From contig JARYHS010008074.1 of assembly GCA_031002005.1 (NCBI GenBank), positions 349,022,932-349,086,931 of the forward strand: a stretch of DNA of 64,000 nucleotides, written 5' to 3'. The notes beneath the pieces are model-generated. The model worked only from the letters and a program-made list of their open reading frames with translations, ran no database searches and was not told the DNA's origin. The position numbers and the translations under genes are program-made. The first letter of the stretch is position 1. Each line of letters starts with the position of its first letter. Below, one piece after another: positions 59,401 to 61,625 of the stretch. The DNA is from Vandiemenella viatica. Lineage: Eukaryota > Arthropoda > Insecta > Orthoptera > Morabidae.

Positions 59401-61625
59401 TCAACTTGAAGGGATGAAAGCTGTTCTTTACACTTATCAAGTAATACATCCTGAATTTTTAGCCAATGCAAGTGAAAGTGATATTCACAAAAAGCAGTTG
59501 ATTTCGTTAATAAGTTTCCAAATGATGTGAGTCCAGCCTTTTCTTCACAATATGTTCAGTGTAAAATTCGTTTCAAAATAAACTGGAAAAAATTAAAAGT
59601 GTTAGGGAATTTGCTAATTATATAATAGTCTACCACAGTTCGATTTCATCAAGCTACCCAGATGTTTTCACAGTGTGCATCATGTATTTGACTATTCTTG
59701 TGACAGTATCTAAGGCTGAACGGTTCTTTTCTAAGCTTAAATTGATCAAAAATTACTTGAGAAGAACAATGGCACAAGAAAGACTCAGCAGCTTAGCTTT
59801 GCTTTCAGTTGAGAATGATCGAGCTCAACAAAACTATTTTGACAAAGTAACTGATGAATTCGTTTCTTTGAAAGTTACGAAACAAATGTGTACGAAATAA
59901 TCAAATGTAGCTAATCTTTAATCTTTTCAGCCTACACTACTTTCCATGCATCAGTTACTGATTCCTTATCTTTTAGGCAAAGTATGCATTTTAACTAACT
60001 TAATTAAAATCATTTGTTACTATATCTTTAATCTACCTTAAACTTTTATTTAGAAAAGTCATATTTTAAATTATCAATTAAAAGTTTCCCACTAGTTAAA
60101 TCTTATTAAATGTTACTGTTTTAGGTTTTTTATGTTAACAACAGTGTGGCAAATATTTTACCATGTATTTTTAATATTGATATTATAAATTTTTAATAAA
60201 CATACACTCTTTTTAGGTATTGTACTTTTGTAAGTATTTTGCTTTTGTATTATTAACCTTATTCTTTTTACAACCATACGCACTGAATATTTAATTTCCT
60301 AAACTTGTATCATAAAAATAATCCATTTAATATTTTTTTAATTGTATAAGCTAAATAAATACTTGAACATTTAGCTTAGTGAACCTTTTGTAGATAGTTT
60401 TGTTACCATTGCATGGACCAATAGGTAAAAACCCCCATGCATATAGAAAGAAAGAAATATTGGGGGGCCTCACTATGAAGTTTTGCCCCGGGACCTCCAA
60501 GTTTTTAGTTATGGCCCTGATGTTACACTATCGAAAATTCGTTTATCCATGATCAATTGATCCAGCTGCATGTCCGAGAGATCTTCAACCATCAAATACG
60601 CTGGGAAAACCTACAATTACATAATACTAATTTAAATATCAAAATGTTTTATTTATATATTTTTATGTTAAAATTTATCATCCAAGACATCAAAGGTAAA
60701 TTTGTAATTTTTCTATTATGCAACTATGTAGAGTTATTTCACTTCGAGGTCATGGTCAGGTTTTTGGTATAAGAAGGGGCCGAGAGGCATAGAAAGTTTG
60801 GGAATCCTGTTCCGTACAGTAGTGCCTTTGTTATTACGTCCAAAAGAAAAAAATGACAAATGAACTTTTACTGAAATGGTTCAAATAAATGACAGAAAAC
60901 AGGGAGGTGGGGGGGGGGAGGGATCTATTTCCACCCTAAAATTGGCACAATAAAATACAACACAAATCACAATGAAAATTCAGAAATCAACATAATACAT
61001 TATTGGAATTTTCTTCTGCTCCACTGTTGATGCGAAGATACATAACATTGTTGCTCTAGTGTCAGTAATAATCATTAAATGTCTATTTCACTGTTCTGAG
61101 ATGTATAGGGTAAATGAATAACTCACAGTTATTTGCAGAAAAGTAATGCAATTTATTTTATTTTAATATAAATTAGCATCATGTTCTTCAACCACCAGGA
61201 AACCAAACGTAGAGTTTGATGTAAAGGAAATTCTAACAACCATCTTTAAGCAAGTCAACTTATCTTGGATCCTTAATCATCAAGCCATTGTAAAATTCCC
61301 AGAGGAACATATGCCATTTGCCTCTCCTTGGTGAATTACGTTAGTCTTAATAAGAATCAATGATTATCTTCCGGTTAGCAGCGCAACATTTTTAAATTTC
61401 TTGAAACAGTCAATAATATTCTATCTCAATAGTAAATTGTTACAAAAATATTTTCACACTGAAAATAAAGAAAGCTTACCTGTTGGTGGTTGATTGGTAG
61501 GAGGTTTTACAAAAAACATGAACCTCTGCTGAAGATGATTGGCCAGAATTGTCAGTAACTTTCAACACAAATGTATACATTCCTTCTTCTAAATTTGAAA
61601 GCTGTAAGTATGGAGTCCTGGTATT
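6318..61625 (-). CDS. KIAA0319/KIAA0319-like homologue, 3' eight coding exons (spliced, 5' end outside window)
   Basis: Eight exons joined right to left give about 442 C-terminal residues of a type I membrane protein of the KIAA0319/KIAA0319L family (PKD-domain proteins of plasma membrane and endosomes; in vertebrates linked to adhesion and neuronal migration). Domains in order: C-terminal half of a PKD domain (61625-61480), PKD (49351-48584), PKD (48411-48040), membrane-proximal domain (39636-39322), Cys-rich EGF-like segment (29381-29280), then TM helix and tail (6532-6318). Each boundary is AG/GT. Phases run 1,2,1,0,1,1,1 and agree, provided one base is removed from the A6 run at 61511-61516. 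Introns are 12.1 kb, 507, 172, 81 bp, 8.4, 9.9 and 22.7 kb. The long ones are filled with transposons. Confidence 0.9.
6533..6876. other. Intron 7 start, no element recognised
   Basis: AT-rich intron sequence next to the last exon. Nothing beyond the acceptor is supportable. Confidence 0.5.
6877..7237. mobile_element. Inverted-repeat element (MITE-like), ~361 bp
   Basis: GGAAGGTTCAAAGTTTGTAA at about 6899-6918 is mirrored by TTACAAACTTTGAACCTTCC at 7202-7221, and the outer ends ATGCCACAC and GTGTGGCAT also pair. Imperfect arms of about 45 bp therefore enclose about 270 bp. The frame inside (MARGRFKVCK...) crosses the arm and shows no known domain. No clear target duplication is seen. Confidence 0.55.
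7238..9544. other. Intron 7 sequence, no gene; GC-richer patch at about 8200-8440
   Basis: No frame of interest. Most is AT-rich. The patch around 8200-8440 is richer in G and C than its surroundings and matches nothing I recognise. At about 8915-8934, CTTTTTGAACAACCCTGTA looks like one terminal end of a Tc1/mariner-type element. I could not find its partner. Confidence 0.45.
9553..10273. mobile_element. hAT-family non-autonomous element (MITE) with 8-bp TSD
   Basis: The left end CAGCGTGTCTCAACC and the reverse complement of the right end CAATGTTTCTCAACC match the hAT (Charlie-like) terminal consensus. The flanking 8-mers GTCTAGAT (9545-9552) and GGCTAGAT (10274-10281) differ at one base. 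The interior (721 bp) has no transposase. The one open frame inside has no recognisable domain. Confidence 0.78.
10282..10794. other. Intron 7 sequence between the hAT element and the Gypsy element
   Basis: Mixed-composition sequence with no supportable gene or element end. Confidence 0.45.
10795..11320 (+). repeat. Putative 5' LTR of the Gypsy element
   Basis: This segment is repeated in direct orientation at 19892-20437, with shared blocks such as GAAGCAAGAAGCTTTCTAAG, GACCTGCCAATCAACAC and TTTGCAACATG. The copies run from TA/TG TAATAAG to CATGCCA/CATGTCA, fitting degraded TG...CA LTR ends. The two copies have diverged clearly, so the insertion is old. Confidence 0.55.
11540..11890 (+). 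repeat. Degenerate ~145-bp repeats in the Gypsy leader
   Basis: Three related blocks near 11557, 11702 and 11843 share the pattern 'TTGTGGAAGTnGAGTTnATGTC...GGTCCGA'. They lie between the 5' LTR-like repeat and the gag remnant, so they would be leader repeats. Confidence 0.4.
12060..13200 (+). pseudogene. Gypsy gag remnant
   Basis: Reading across frames, the region around 12880-13200 gives a capsid-like series (PKDLPESVGK, NVPDQMKMLVIYYS, YEDFREVFLEEFGD, HVKHLTKLSRFI) in the arrangement usual for Ty3/Gypsy Gag CA. A lysine- and glutamate-rich, likely coiled N-terminal portion lies at 12240-12700. Several frameshifts and stops make it non-functional. A nucleocapsid zinc knuckle could not be identified with confidence; the Cys-containing stretch at 13760-13830 (CANFSDRVSCPYGQRQYH) may be a relic. 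Confidence 0.55.
13760..14510 (+). pseudogene. Gypsy protease and start of reverse transcriptase
   Basis: LVALMDSGSTITAI (about 13786-13830) carries the DSG active-site triad of a retroviral-type aspartic protease, and LFVGADVF (about 14030) fits the conserved 'LGxDxL' strand. Farther on, FKLDGRSPFQAHSYPVP to HRDTMSNVLQGHGII (about 14390-14490) is the lead-in to Gypsy RT. It is broken at 14511 by the mariner insertion, and several frame changes occur. Confidence 0.7.
14513..15784 (+). mobile_element. mariner element inserted in Gypsy pol
   Basis: The left end (GGCGGTTTGAAAAGTTCTCG) and the inverted right end (GGTGGTTTGAAAAGTTCTCG) form ~28-bp TIRs. TA flanks both sides (14511-14512 and 15785-15786). 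Removing 1.27 kb restores the Gypsy RT reading: SKAPS before, YVNPI after. Confidence 0.88.
14691..15711 (+). pseudogene. mariner (DD34D) transposase pseudogene
   Basis: Begins MEKTEIRVVIKYF, the N-terminal HTH of mariner transposases. Also present are MTPEFIAKVHKMV, LGMKKLSARWVPRLLT (the WVPHEL-like linker motif), TDETWVHYYTPE with the first Asp, FHQDNAPPHKS with the second, and LAPSDFHLF with the third. The usual 'YSPDLAPSD' reads YLAPSD. Three codons are missing, so the last spacing is 31 instead of 34 residues. There are an in-frame stop near 14805 and frameshifts near 15065 and 15260. The copy is inactive. Confidence 0.85.
15786..17300 (+). pseudogene. Gypsy reverse transcriptase, RNase H and integrase zinc region
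   Basis: RT motif A is WFSTIDVAVGYHQAA (about 15928-15975). Motif C is VYEDDILVF (about 16115-16142), the YxDD catalytic site. The connection reads PPPTSMKHVGQFLGICRYF to INEPLYFLLRKG (16327-16447). RNase H begins near FLNCDGSK (about 16540) and ends with LLQKYDIKVLYCKGG (about 16800). The integrase N-terminal zinc region is recognisable from FGHQNMEKKFKMLCW (about 17200). In-frame stops and frameshifts recur throughout. Confidence 0.75.
17300..17545. mobile_element. Two inverted Penelope-like 3' ends inserted in Gypsy integrase
   Basis: CAATGTAGTCTTCACGGGT (from 17367) and its inverse ACCCGTGAAGACTACATTG (to 17539) bound 43-bp arms. On the minus strand, 17448-17418 reads CTGATGA, then A, a stem GACAGCC/GGTTGTC with a 5-nt loop, and GAAA. 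The following CCGGCTGCA...CCGTGAAGACTACATTG resembles the 3' ends of the PLE copies at 60544-60600 and 63722-63815. It interrupts the Gypsy integrase before its core. Confidence 0.6.
17546..18270 (+). pseudogene. Gypsy integrase core and C-terminal domain
   Basis: The core opens with NEMECLDLLAHF and GRFSRQYILVVVDAFTKLVQLY (first catalytic Asp in the 'xDL' strand, 17594-17694). Next come WVKHLPxIENFFNVSIHCSTGHKLAELHFG (about 17860-17945) and a charged C-terminal chain including NAGDVVLVH and KIAKFSHPFKGPFHI (about 18100-18205), which is the GPY/F-type module. It ends near GIYNA. Stops and shifts make it dead. Retroviral-type env was not seen downstream. Confidence 0.75.
18734..18945. repeat. 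Near-perfect palindrome, 102-bp arms, 8-nt loop
   Basis: The arms 18734-18835 and 18844-18945 are inverted copies with only a few mismatches (for example TCTATCACTCTTATTTTGCA against TGCAAAATAAGAGTGATAGA). The loop is GGCAAGCT. Neither arm contains a coding motif. Confidence 0.9.
19179..19735 (+). repeat. 92-bp direct duplication, copies 464 bp apart
   Basis: The copies at 19179-19270 and 19643-19735 share AGGGTCATTAAATTAAGG through TTTTATGTATAAAGTT with about one difference (an extra C in the second). A diverged third relative may lie at about 19120-19150. Confidence 0.88.
19892..20437 (+). repeat. Putative 3' LTR of the Gypsy element
   Basis: Direct repeat of 10795-11320; starts TGTAATAAGACACAAG and ends CAACATGTCA. 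It is about 20 bp longer than the 5' copy because of small insertions near 20096-20115. Flanking 5-mers do not match those of the 5' copy. Confidence 0.55.
20438..21821. other. Intron 7 sequence, AT-rich, one CA microsatellite
   Basis: No gene. A poly-A/(CA)n run lies at about 21248-21269. The rest is AT-rich intron. Confidence 0.5.
21967..23286 (-). mobile_element. Intact Tc1/mariner-superfamily element, DD41D type, perfect TIRs
   Basis: Both ends start CAGGGTGCGCCAGAGAAACT and agree without mismatch over 33 bp. TA flanks at 21965-21966 and 23287-23288. The 1320-bp body contains a single uninterrupted transposase gene. It sits inside the piggyBac relic. It is the only transposon in the window that looks structurally complete. 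Confidence 0.93.
22077..23153 (-). CDS. Transposase, DD41D Tc1/mariner (rosa/Visitor-like), complete
   Basis: Cut-and-paste transposase of 358 residues if started at MLWSREQRAFAVES. The frame is open 29 codons farther upstream, but that stretch is Gly/Arg-rich, runs toward the terminal repeat and lacks family character. N-terminal HTH: residues about 1-50; second HTH near ARKHAAAMGISDTTVRRI. Catalytic triad: FFSDEAHFH (D1), WFQQDGATAHTARD (D2) and WPARSPDLTPCDFFLWG (D3), with 41 residues between D2 and D3. The C-terminus RLHQCMRNGGRHLSDV is intact and ends in TGA. There are no stops or frameshifts. The spacing places it with DD41D families such as rosa; I cannot assign it more closely by eye. 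Confidence 0.92.
   Translation of the reverse strand: MLWSREQRAFAVESYFSNCRSIVATQRAFRARFEIPPHRLVPGRNSILSWVNSFRECESVAKPRNGLQRTIRTPENIERVRQSVVRSPRRSARKHAAAMGISDTTVRRILHEDLQFHPYKLAVVQELTERDFVARQKACEMLIDNLPEDAVVFFSDEAHFHISGSINKQNMRYWCGVNPRELHQKPLNCERVTVWCAMSVRGIIGPYFFEENERAVTVNGARYRNMIEEFFLPRLEEMNVRNVWFQQDGATAHTARDSMKLLRQHFPDRLISLRGDLQWPARSPDLTPCDFFLWGYLKSLVYVDRPRTIAHLKNNIRDAIANIPIDMLQRVDTNFKNRLHQCMRNGGRHLSDVIFKTA
23417..24077 (-). pseudogene. piggyBac transposase, C-terminal remnant
   Basis: VVKDYNTFMCGVDTADQL (about 23870-23815) is the family signature near the third catalytic Asp. After a frame break near 23763, the second fragment ends LRCEVCRMKKIHSKHHSKC, the Cys/His-rich C-terminal domain that binds the element ends. 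The N-terminal part and the first catalytic Asp were not recovered, and the frame is broken at least once. The fragment immediately upstream, 24077-23940, is rich in Pro and Gly and is probably out of frame. Confidence 0.75.
24951..25039. other. Short spacer between piggyBac and LINE
   Basis: About 90 bp of unique-looking intron sequence. Confidence 0.4.
25494..26675 (-). pseudogene. LINE reverse transcriptase, broken
   Basis: Recognisable blocks are ELRKLKNHKGADVLKIVGYN, LPEVWKQDIVVLVNKGA, VALSKAFDLMIHKMVLIKL (motif A), MGPLIFIILMND (motif B), FFFADDMV (motif C, FADD for YADD) and YKTFVRPLVEYGGVVWDP in the thumb. At least three frame changes occur. Confidence 0.8.
27106..27871 (-). pseudogene. 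LINE endonuclease (APE type), two pieces
   Basis: The upstream piece reads NFRSIINKVIEFTNLI, then WLKEGVLDNKVFPEAYRVYRRDRVAIGGGV, the N-terminal endonuclease region with its RRDR..GGGV motif. The downstream piece ends EGISDHNAVLMDI, containing the catalytic SDH block. A gap with frame breaks separates them (27562-27334). Confidence 0.75.
28031..28500 (-). pseudogene. SGNH/GDSL-esterase-like domain of the LINE
   Basis: VLLLLSSQGRGVG (about 28500-28460) occupies the block-I (GDS) position with Ser followed by QGRG. SATLGQVIEDIGSLYRYFTKGDRAV fits block II. IGTQVIVL sits where GxND is expected, so the Asn is lost. RHGLHLSRRGG matches the DxxH block, with Asp replaced by Arg. Esterase domains of this fold are known in ORF1 or the N-terminus of CR1-like LINEs. 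The substitutions suggest it is inactive here. Confidence 0.6.
28991..29279. other. Intron 7 sequence between LINE and exon 7
   Basis: AT-rich intron; donor GTATGTCTATC immediately follows the exon on the minus strand. Confidence 0.5.
29280..29381 (-). CDS. KIAA0319-like, Cys-rich EGF-like exon
   Basis: A 102-bp exon with acceptor GTATTACAG and donor GTATGTC. With the Gly codon split from the previous exon it reads GHGVCDQATRQCLCEAFWM and ends GEANC. The Cys spacing (HGxC, CxC, final C) and the following WS of the TM exon match the conserved membrane-proximal EGF-like block of KIAA0319 proteins. Its start and end phases fit both neighbours. The exon lacks an independent start and would not be found by ORF length. 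Confidence 0.88.
29382..31297. other. Intron 6 sequence, AT-rich, no gene
   Basis: No reading frame of interest. Weak similarity exists between about 30480-30700 and 30900-31060 (AAATAAGTAnAACTGTTCA, GGCAAnTCATTT), possibly an old tandem duplication. Confidence 0.45.
31298..31542 (+). mobile_element. tRNA-derived SINE, plus strand
   Basis: The tRNA-like head has an A-box-like TAGTGGTGCAACGG (about 31305-31318) and a perfect B box GGTTCGAATCC (31353-31363). The body contains ATCCAGATTTGGGTTTTCC and CAGGCAAATGCCGGGATG, and a poly-A tail ends at 31544. AACACTTCTCAA (31286-31297) and AACACTTCTTAA (31543-31554) are the target duplication with one mismatch. The body resembles SINEs I know from orthopteroid insects. 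Confidence 0.88.
31710..33432 (+). pseudogene. PLE reverse transcriptase, degraded
   Basis: Blocks in order: TIIILPVDKSSTTVVMNRNE (the PADKG-like block), LSDANAYCHLTEEPTP, LYPLHKIHKPG (the 'PKIHK' block typical of PLE RT), WISALVDQYLQSIVCQLPS, then NTNITSLYTHIPN, HGTAMGTHMASSYANLFMA and YMIFLICTHGENTLLNFLDDLN, where the usual catalytic YxDD-like RYIDDIF is degraded. The end is GIRGTRICSNQ. It needs several frame changes. PLE RTs are related to telomerase RT, and their GIY-YIG endonuclease lies C-terminal. Confidence 0.8.
33513..33727 (+). repeat. Five 43-bp tandem units with palindromic GTTAAC core in piggyBac subterminal region
   Basis: Units start at 33513, 33556, 33599, 33642 and 33685, exactly 43 bp apart. 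Each opens with TGCTCTGGAYGYGTTAACG or a close variant (unit 4 has TACTCTGG, unit 3 GTGTATAC), and the remaining 24 bp are poorly conserved. Such phased conservation suggests protein-binding sites, probably for the transposase. Confidence 0.88.
33843..34574 (+). pseudogene. piggyBac transposase with large internal deletion
   Basis: Starts MDRHCVCTKEEIIEIL followed by an acidic stretch (ENDLFDMDDSEDPS), typical of the piggyBac N-terminus. A second piece contains NSSILSFFGIFLTEDLM (the start of the DDE-domain region). After a deletion that removes the catalytic core, the sequence joins RRARQHVDALD and the Cys-rich tail. Stops interrupt at about 33978 and 34424. Confidence 0.72.
35115..35690 (+). 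pseudogene. PLE C-terminal (GIY-YIG region) remnant
   Basis: Resumes after the piggyBac insertion: REPQGYFPCNRPRCKMC (about 35263-35320) is the Cys linker preceding GIY-YIG in PLEs. Later come HDTNNFN, RWELVYQYKLSTRQPPDLN (about 35540-35685), the typical tail. The catalytic GIY-YIG strands themselves are not clearly readable. Confidence 0.7.
36177..36206. repeat. (TA)n microsatellite
   Basis: About 30 bp of alternating T and A immediately outside the left arm of the large hairpin. Confidence 0.95.
36307..36329 (-). ncRNA. Hammerhead-like core in left arm of the hairpin
   Basis: On the minus strand: CTGATGA, A, stem GAGC/GCTC with loop TAA, then GAAA. It has the conserved boxes and helix II of a hammerhead ribozyme, but one extra A precedes the stem, and helices I and III are not convincing by eye. 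Hammerheads are reported from PLE terminal repeats. Confidence 0.4.
37210..37233 (+). ncRNA. Hammerhead-like core in right arm of the hairpin
   Basis: Plus-strand twin of the motif at 36307-36329: CTGATGA-A-GAGC-TAA-GCTC-GAAA. Same caveats apply. Confidence 0.4.
37380..37565 (-). mobile_element. PLE terminal repeat fragment, minus strand
   Basis: The minus strand reads CTGTTGACAAAGGGCCAAGT, CCC, GAAAT (37514-37488), and then GGTAAGTGGTGGTTTATTTC to CTATCCC, the family's end motif. It is related to the terminal sequence of the PLE at 36049-36125 but inverted. A second short inverted block CCTGTTGACGAAATG lies at 37537-37551. Confidence 0.65.
37700..38620 (+). pseudogene. PLE C-terminal fragment with 3' end
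   Basis: Fragments in different frames read VYKIPCE, SYTGQTLRTIDERRKDAK (GIY-YIG region, 'YIGQTGRTI...R'), FWESVVKEAIEIRLSNNVINRDQ and LSQTWRPVIGLL. This is the GIY-YIG domain C-terminus of PLEs, including the conserved KEAIEI glutamate. Downstream, a stem GGAAGC/GCTTCC followed by GAAAC (38509-38531) and TTTCTACAGTATTGCCGCCACG form the element's 3' end. Confidence 0.72.
38621..39321. other. Intron 6 sequence, no gene
   Basis: AT-rich intron between the PLE fragment and exon 6; donor GTATATGTTC on the minus strand at 39311-39321. Confidence 0.5.
39322..39636 (-). CDS. KIAA0319-like, membrane-proximal domain exon
   Basis: A 315-bp exon with acceptor TGGCATGCAG and donor GTATATG. It reads DPHLLNMVELTLNVEG, KAQQDALERKLGLLL, then AVLVFYVDKHGA, VVVHRLHARLQQDAGLLEV and CQNNCSG. 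This is the beta-alpha domain between the last PKD repeat and the Cys-rich block in KIAA0319 and KIAA0319L, where vertebrate proteins have the similar PDPRKSGLVELTLQV. Both phases fit the neighbouring exons. An in-frame ATG inside the intron is not a start. Confidence 0.92.
39637..40009. other. Intron 5 sequence, nothing recognised
   Basis: AT-rich; no ORF or element ends. Confidence 0.5.
40010..40290 (+). mobile_element. PLE fragment
   Basis: ACCAACTCTTGGTTCATAAA through CAGCCCCAAGGTTCGTTTCC is a diverged copy of 35225-35320 in the PLE above (same Cys-linker region). It is too short and broken to code. Confidence 0.6.
40291..42420. repeat. Intron 5 sequence with a duplicated ~65-bp block and a 29-bp perfect tandem repeat
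   Basis: GGTTAGGTTGAAATTCGGCC at about 40436 and GGTTAGATTGAAATGTAGCC at about 41437 start similar blocks of about 65 bp. The second contains AAGTGGTTAGATTGAAATGT... twice in perfect tandem (41433-41461 and 41462-41490). The rest is AT-rich with C-runs at 40880-40915. No gene seen. Confidence 0.55.
42470..42930 (+). pseudogene. PLE C-terminal fragment
   Basis: Frames give NEWTQTIGIYTES, CHHSWHQQFQH and GYWLIGTNWVPVNHP, aligning with the PLE tail at 35480-35690 ('FTQNP...HDTNNFN...RWELVYQYKL'). The order and spacing are the same. It is degraded. Confidence 0.6.
42931..43189. other. 3' flank of a PLE fragment, C-rich tract
   Basis: A C10 run at about 42941-42950 and unique sequence; may be part of the PLE 3' UTR. 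Confidence 0.35.
43190..43440 (+). mobile_element. PLE terminal repeat (pLTR), single copy
   Basis: Homologous to each arm of the 36203-37337 hairpin: CGCTATGTTGTTTTTCCCC, CTAACTCAGTTGGCTG, then CTGAAGAAGGGCTACAGGCT, TGAAAA, and the end GGTAAGCGGTGGTTTTTC...CTATCC. It is more diverged than the hairpin arms are from each other. Confidence 0.75.
43441..44149. other. Intron 5 sequence, no gene
   Basis: AT-rich. A plus-strand frame of 108 codons at 43491-43817 is Phe/Leu/Ser-rich with no domain and is most likely chance. Confidence 0.45.
44150..44490 (-). mobile_element. PLE terminal repeat fragment, minus strand, and a (TA)n run
   Basis: On the minus strand, CTTGACAAAGGGTTTTAACC followed by CAAAATATTG (about 44271-44242) and GGTGAGCGTTGGG match the stem-and-end layout of the other PLE ends. 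A TA microsatellite lies at 44469-44488. Confidence 0.55.
44491..45064. other. Intron 5 sequence; possible PLE trace near 44660
   Basis: A 92-codon frame at 44653-44931 has no recognised domain. Nothing else is supportable. Confidence 0.4.
45073..45304. mobile_element. hAT-type MITE with perfect 8-bp TSD
   Basis: The ends CAGTGGCGGATTC and inverted CAGTGGCGGATCC pair. The flanking 8-mer CCACATAC is identical at 45065-45072 and 45305-45312. The 232-bp interior has G- and C-homopolymers near its ends (GCCCCCCCCC, GAGTCAAGTCCCC) and no ORF. Confidence 0.9.
45313..45710. other. Intron 5 sequence, nothing recognised
   Basis: AT-rich, no supportable feature. Confidence 0.5.
45722..45967 (-). mobile_element. 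tRNA-derived SINE, minus strand
   Basis: Same family as the SINE at 31298-31542, on the opposite strand: minus-strand B box AGTTCGAATCC (about 45913-45903), body ATCCAGATTTGGGTTTTCC, and a poly-A tail seen as T14 at 45721-45734. TGTTCCATTCT and TGTTCGATTCT (45711-45721 and 45968-45978) form a target duplication with one mismatch. Its 3' segment (CGTCGACGAAGCGAAAAGCC) differs from the first SINE. Confidence 0.87.
45979..46789. other. Intron 5 sequence, mostly unrecognised
   Basis: No gene. The stretch 46440-46790 may belong to the degraded PLE that follows, but I cannot show it. Confidence 0.35.
46790..46985 (+). mobile_element. PLE Cys-linker fragment
   Basis: TTFRCNRLYCKTCNMDPN corresponds to the 'FPCxRPRCKxC' linker of PLE proteins found at 35280-35320. 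Preceded by SSPHIIQSTQ and interrupted soon after. Confidence 0.6.
46986..48039. other. Intron 5 sequence, no gene
   Basis: AT-rich intron with a T16 run near 47470 and an A19 run near 47945. The donor GTAAATTTTC of exon 5 is at its right edge (48030-48039). Confidence 0.5.
48040..48139 (-). CDS. KIAA0319-like, second half of PKD domain
   Basis: A 100-bp exon (acceptor TATTTTTTCAG, donor GTAAATTT) reading LTDVAPGRYVFRLKVEDEQG then DTVSVIVKP. The pattern 'GxYxFxLxVxDxxG' is the canonical C-terminal beta-sheet of PKD repeats. Starts at phase 0, ends with one base of the next codon (Asp). Confidence 0.92.
48221..48411 (-). CDS. KIAA0319-like, first half of PKD domain
   Basis: A 191-bp exon (acceptor ATTCTTGCAG, donor GTAAATTC) reading KNAPPKANGGGDQTVILPAS, LNGSQSSDDLGIVKWLWTRE and ESDKQPVLM. 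'PxAxAGxDQTV.LP' and 'LxGSxSxDDxGIVxWxW' are the N-terminal PKD signature. The intron after it is 81 bp. A frame running past 48221 into that intron is an artefact. Confidence 0.92.
48584..48732 (-). CDS. KIAA0319-like, PKD domain C-terminal part
   Basis: A 149-bp exon (acceptor CGTTTTTTAG, donor GTAAGATA) reading GPLKVAFSSQNASATNVSEL then GTYEFQLTVVDDNGN and VLVTVTQ. It completes the PKD repeat begun in the next exon upstream. Phase 2 to phase 1. Confidence 0.92.
48733..49239 (-). other. Intron 2 of the visible gene (507 bp)
   Basis: No element recognised; GT at 49239-49238, AG at 48734-48733 on the minus strand. Confidence 0.6.
49240..49351 (-). CDS. KIAA0319-like, PKD domain N-terminal part
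   Basis: A 112-bp exon (acceptor TCTGTTGCAG, donor GTGAGATT) reading ANAGPDQVVSLPQTWVTLDG, TQSTDDIKIVEWNWEQI. The AGPDQ and LDG...STDD..IVxWxW motifs define the PKD fold. It has no ATG and would be missed by ORF searches. Its phase requires the corrected frame of the upstream exon at 61480-61625. Confidence 0.92.
49352..49559. other. Start of 12.1-kb intron 1, no element
   Basis: AT-rich intron next to the exon acceptor. Confidence 0.5.
49560..49860 (+). pseudogene. PLE C-terminal fragment
   Basis: MLYKLTCTSCLASYICLTVD corresponds to the 'VYLIxCxxCxxxYIGET' GIY-YIG start, with the catalytic motif degraded. NEWPQTVFIQNPALATSQNTN and EYGNLPTSENRAPGNHQIS match the tail of the PLE at 35480-35690. 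In one open frame of 92 codons but too short to be functional. Confidence 0.65.
49861..50261. other. Intron 1 sequence, no gene
   Basis: Part of a 177-codon frame (50031-50564) that runs on into the LINE tail and a poly-A tract; not a gene. Confidence 0.45.
50262..51660 (-). mobile_element. CR1-like LINE, 5'-truncated copy
   Basis: Same family as 25040-28990. The RT is broken: QQQGFRKGHSCESPVVDYMQ, VALDLSKPFDRVSHKMVDKV (motif A), VSVLRPLLVIILMNDG (motif B), LFMDDNIY (motif C, MDD for ADD) and NCKYLGITFDSKLSW. The 3' end has the GGAG...CTCC hairpin at 50291-50276, like the first copy. An A35 tract (50462-50496), read as T35 on the element strand, is an expansion within the 3' part where the first copy has a short T-rich segment. 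Confidence 0.78.
51693..52417. mobile_element. Foldback element with ~175-bp arms
   Basis: AATTGTTTAAAAAACATAAA at the left and its inverse at the right start long arms that continue through AGAAAGTAAATCTAAATGGA and CTAGTTATTTTTGGAGTC. The interior of about 370 bp holds no ORF. The left arm has expanded T and A runs near 51727-51753. A clear target duplication is not evident. Confidence 0.82.
52418..52859. other. Spacer; tRNA-like GGGTAGCTCAAGGGTTAAAGC at about 52490
   Basis: The tRNA-like stretch GTAGCTCAAGGGTTAAAGC resembles an A-box region, but no B box or tail follows where expected. No gene. Confidence 0.35.
52860..54955 (-). repeat. Divergent tandem array (~140-190 bp units) ending in poly-A
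   Basis: About ten related units. Each has 'AAAGTATACATGTGCAAA' like DNA followed by 'TTTCCATCGAAA...AGATAAAAACTGTAG', 'AAAGAACATT' and a G-rich 'AAATGGGGTAAGGGAG' block (for example near 53137, 53318, 53460, 53606, 53731, 53882, 54163, 54435, 54720). The end at 54885-54950 reads ATCGGTTCAAAATTGGCGAA, CATACATAC and A26. The unit resembles a LINE 3' UTR motif amplified in tandem. The final motif orientation is plus. The minus-strand frames across it (such as 53208-53522) are generated by the repetition. Confidence 0.6.
53049..53410 (+). repeat. 181-bp recent tandem duplication inside the array
   Basis: 53049-53229 and 53230-53410 differ at only a handful of positions, against strong divergence among the other units. 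Confidence 0.92.
54956..55132. other. Short intron 1 spacer
   Basis: AT-rich; nothing recognised. Confidence 0.4.
55133..55530 (-). pseudogene. PLE C-terminal fragment and 3' end, minus strand
   Basis: VYKKAIEIRLWSNLINKDNG, FQLSLACSPALKQL, then GGGIQTDGHCSAHRS. It is the GIY-YIG domain's C-terminus followed by 3' UTR, ending with CAATTGATCCGGCAGCATG then ATATCTTCAA (55148-55123). It is the inverted partner of 55531-60600. Confidence 0.78.
57379..59173 (-). mobile_element. Non-LTR retrotransposon (LINE) fragment nested in hAT
   Basis: Bounded by GGTAATTT at 57371-57378 and 59174-59181, a likely 8-bp target duplication. Encodes RT on the minus strand and joins hAT sequence on both sides. 5'-truncated. 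Its RT is distinct from the CR1-like copies, and I do not assign the clade. Confidence 0.78.
57433..58631 (-). pseudogene. LINE reverse transcriptase (second family)
   Basis: MDFKKAYNSVDKVSLLNIL (motif A), KSGVRQGDRLSPILFYCVL (motif B) and GINCFAFVDDTAVLSESI (motif C, FVDD) are in one open frame of about 200 codons (58631-58017). The C-terminal region, after frame breaks, reads MIEIGITADLVQDRANFRR and EERRKQQSERMKNYW (57624-57433). Upstream RT blocks beyond 58631 are broken. Confidence 0.82.
60601..61479. other. Intron 1 sequence next to exon 1, no gene
   Basis: AT-rich with a G-run near 60908-60923. Exon donor GTAAGCTTTC is at 61470-61479 on the minus strand. Confidence 0.5.
61480..61625 (-). 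CDS. KIAA0319-like, PKD half-domain exon with a 1-base homopolymer frameshift
   Basis: The exon has acceptor CTCTATTTCAG and donor GTAAGCTT. It reads TPYLQLSNLEEGMYTFVLKV, TDNSGQSSSAEVHVF and then shifts. The run at 61511-61516 has six A's. Five A's would give VKPPTNQPPT and end in phase 1, which is exactly what the next exon (ANAGPDQ) needs. As written, the exon is 146 bp and out of phase. All other exons of the gene are intact, so an assembly or sequencing error is likelier than a null allele. Earlier exons lie beyond the window. Confidence 0.88.
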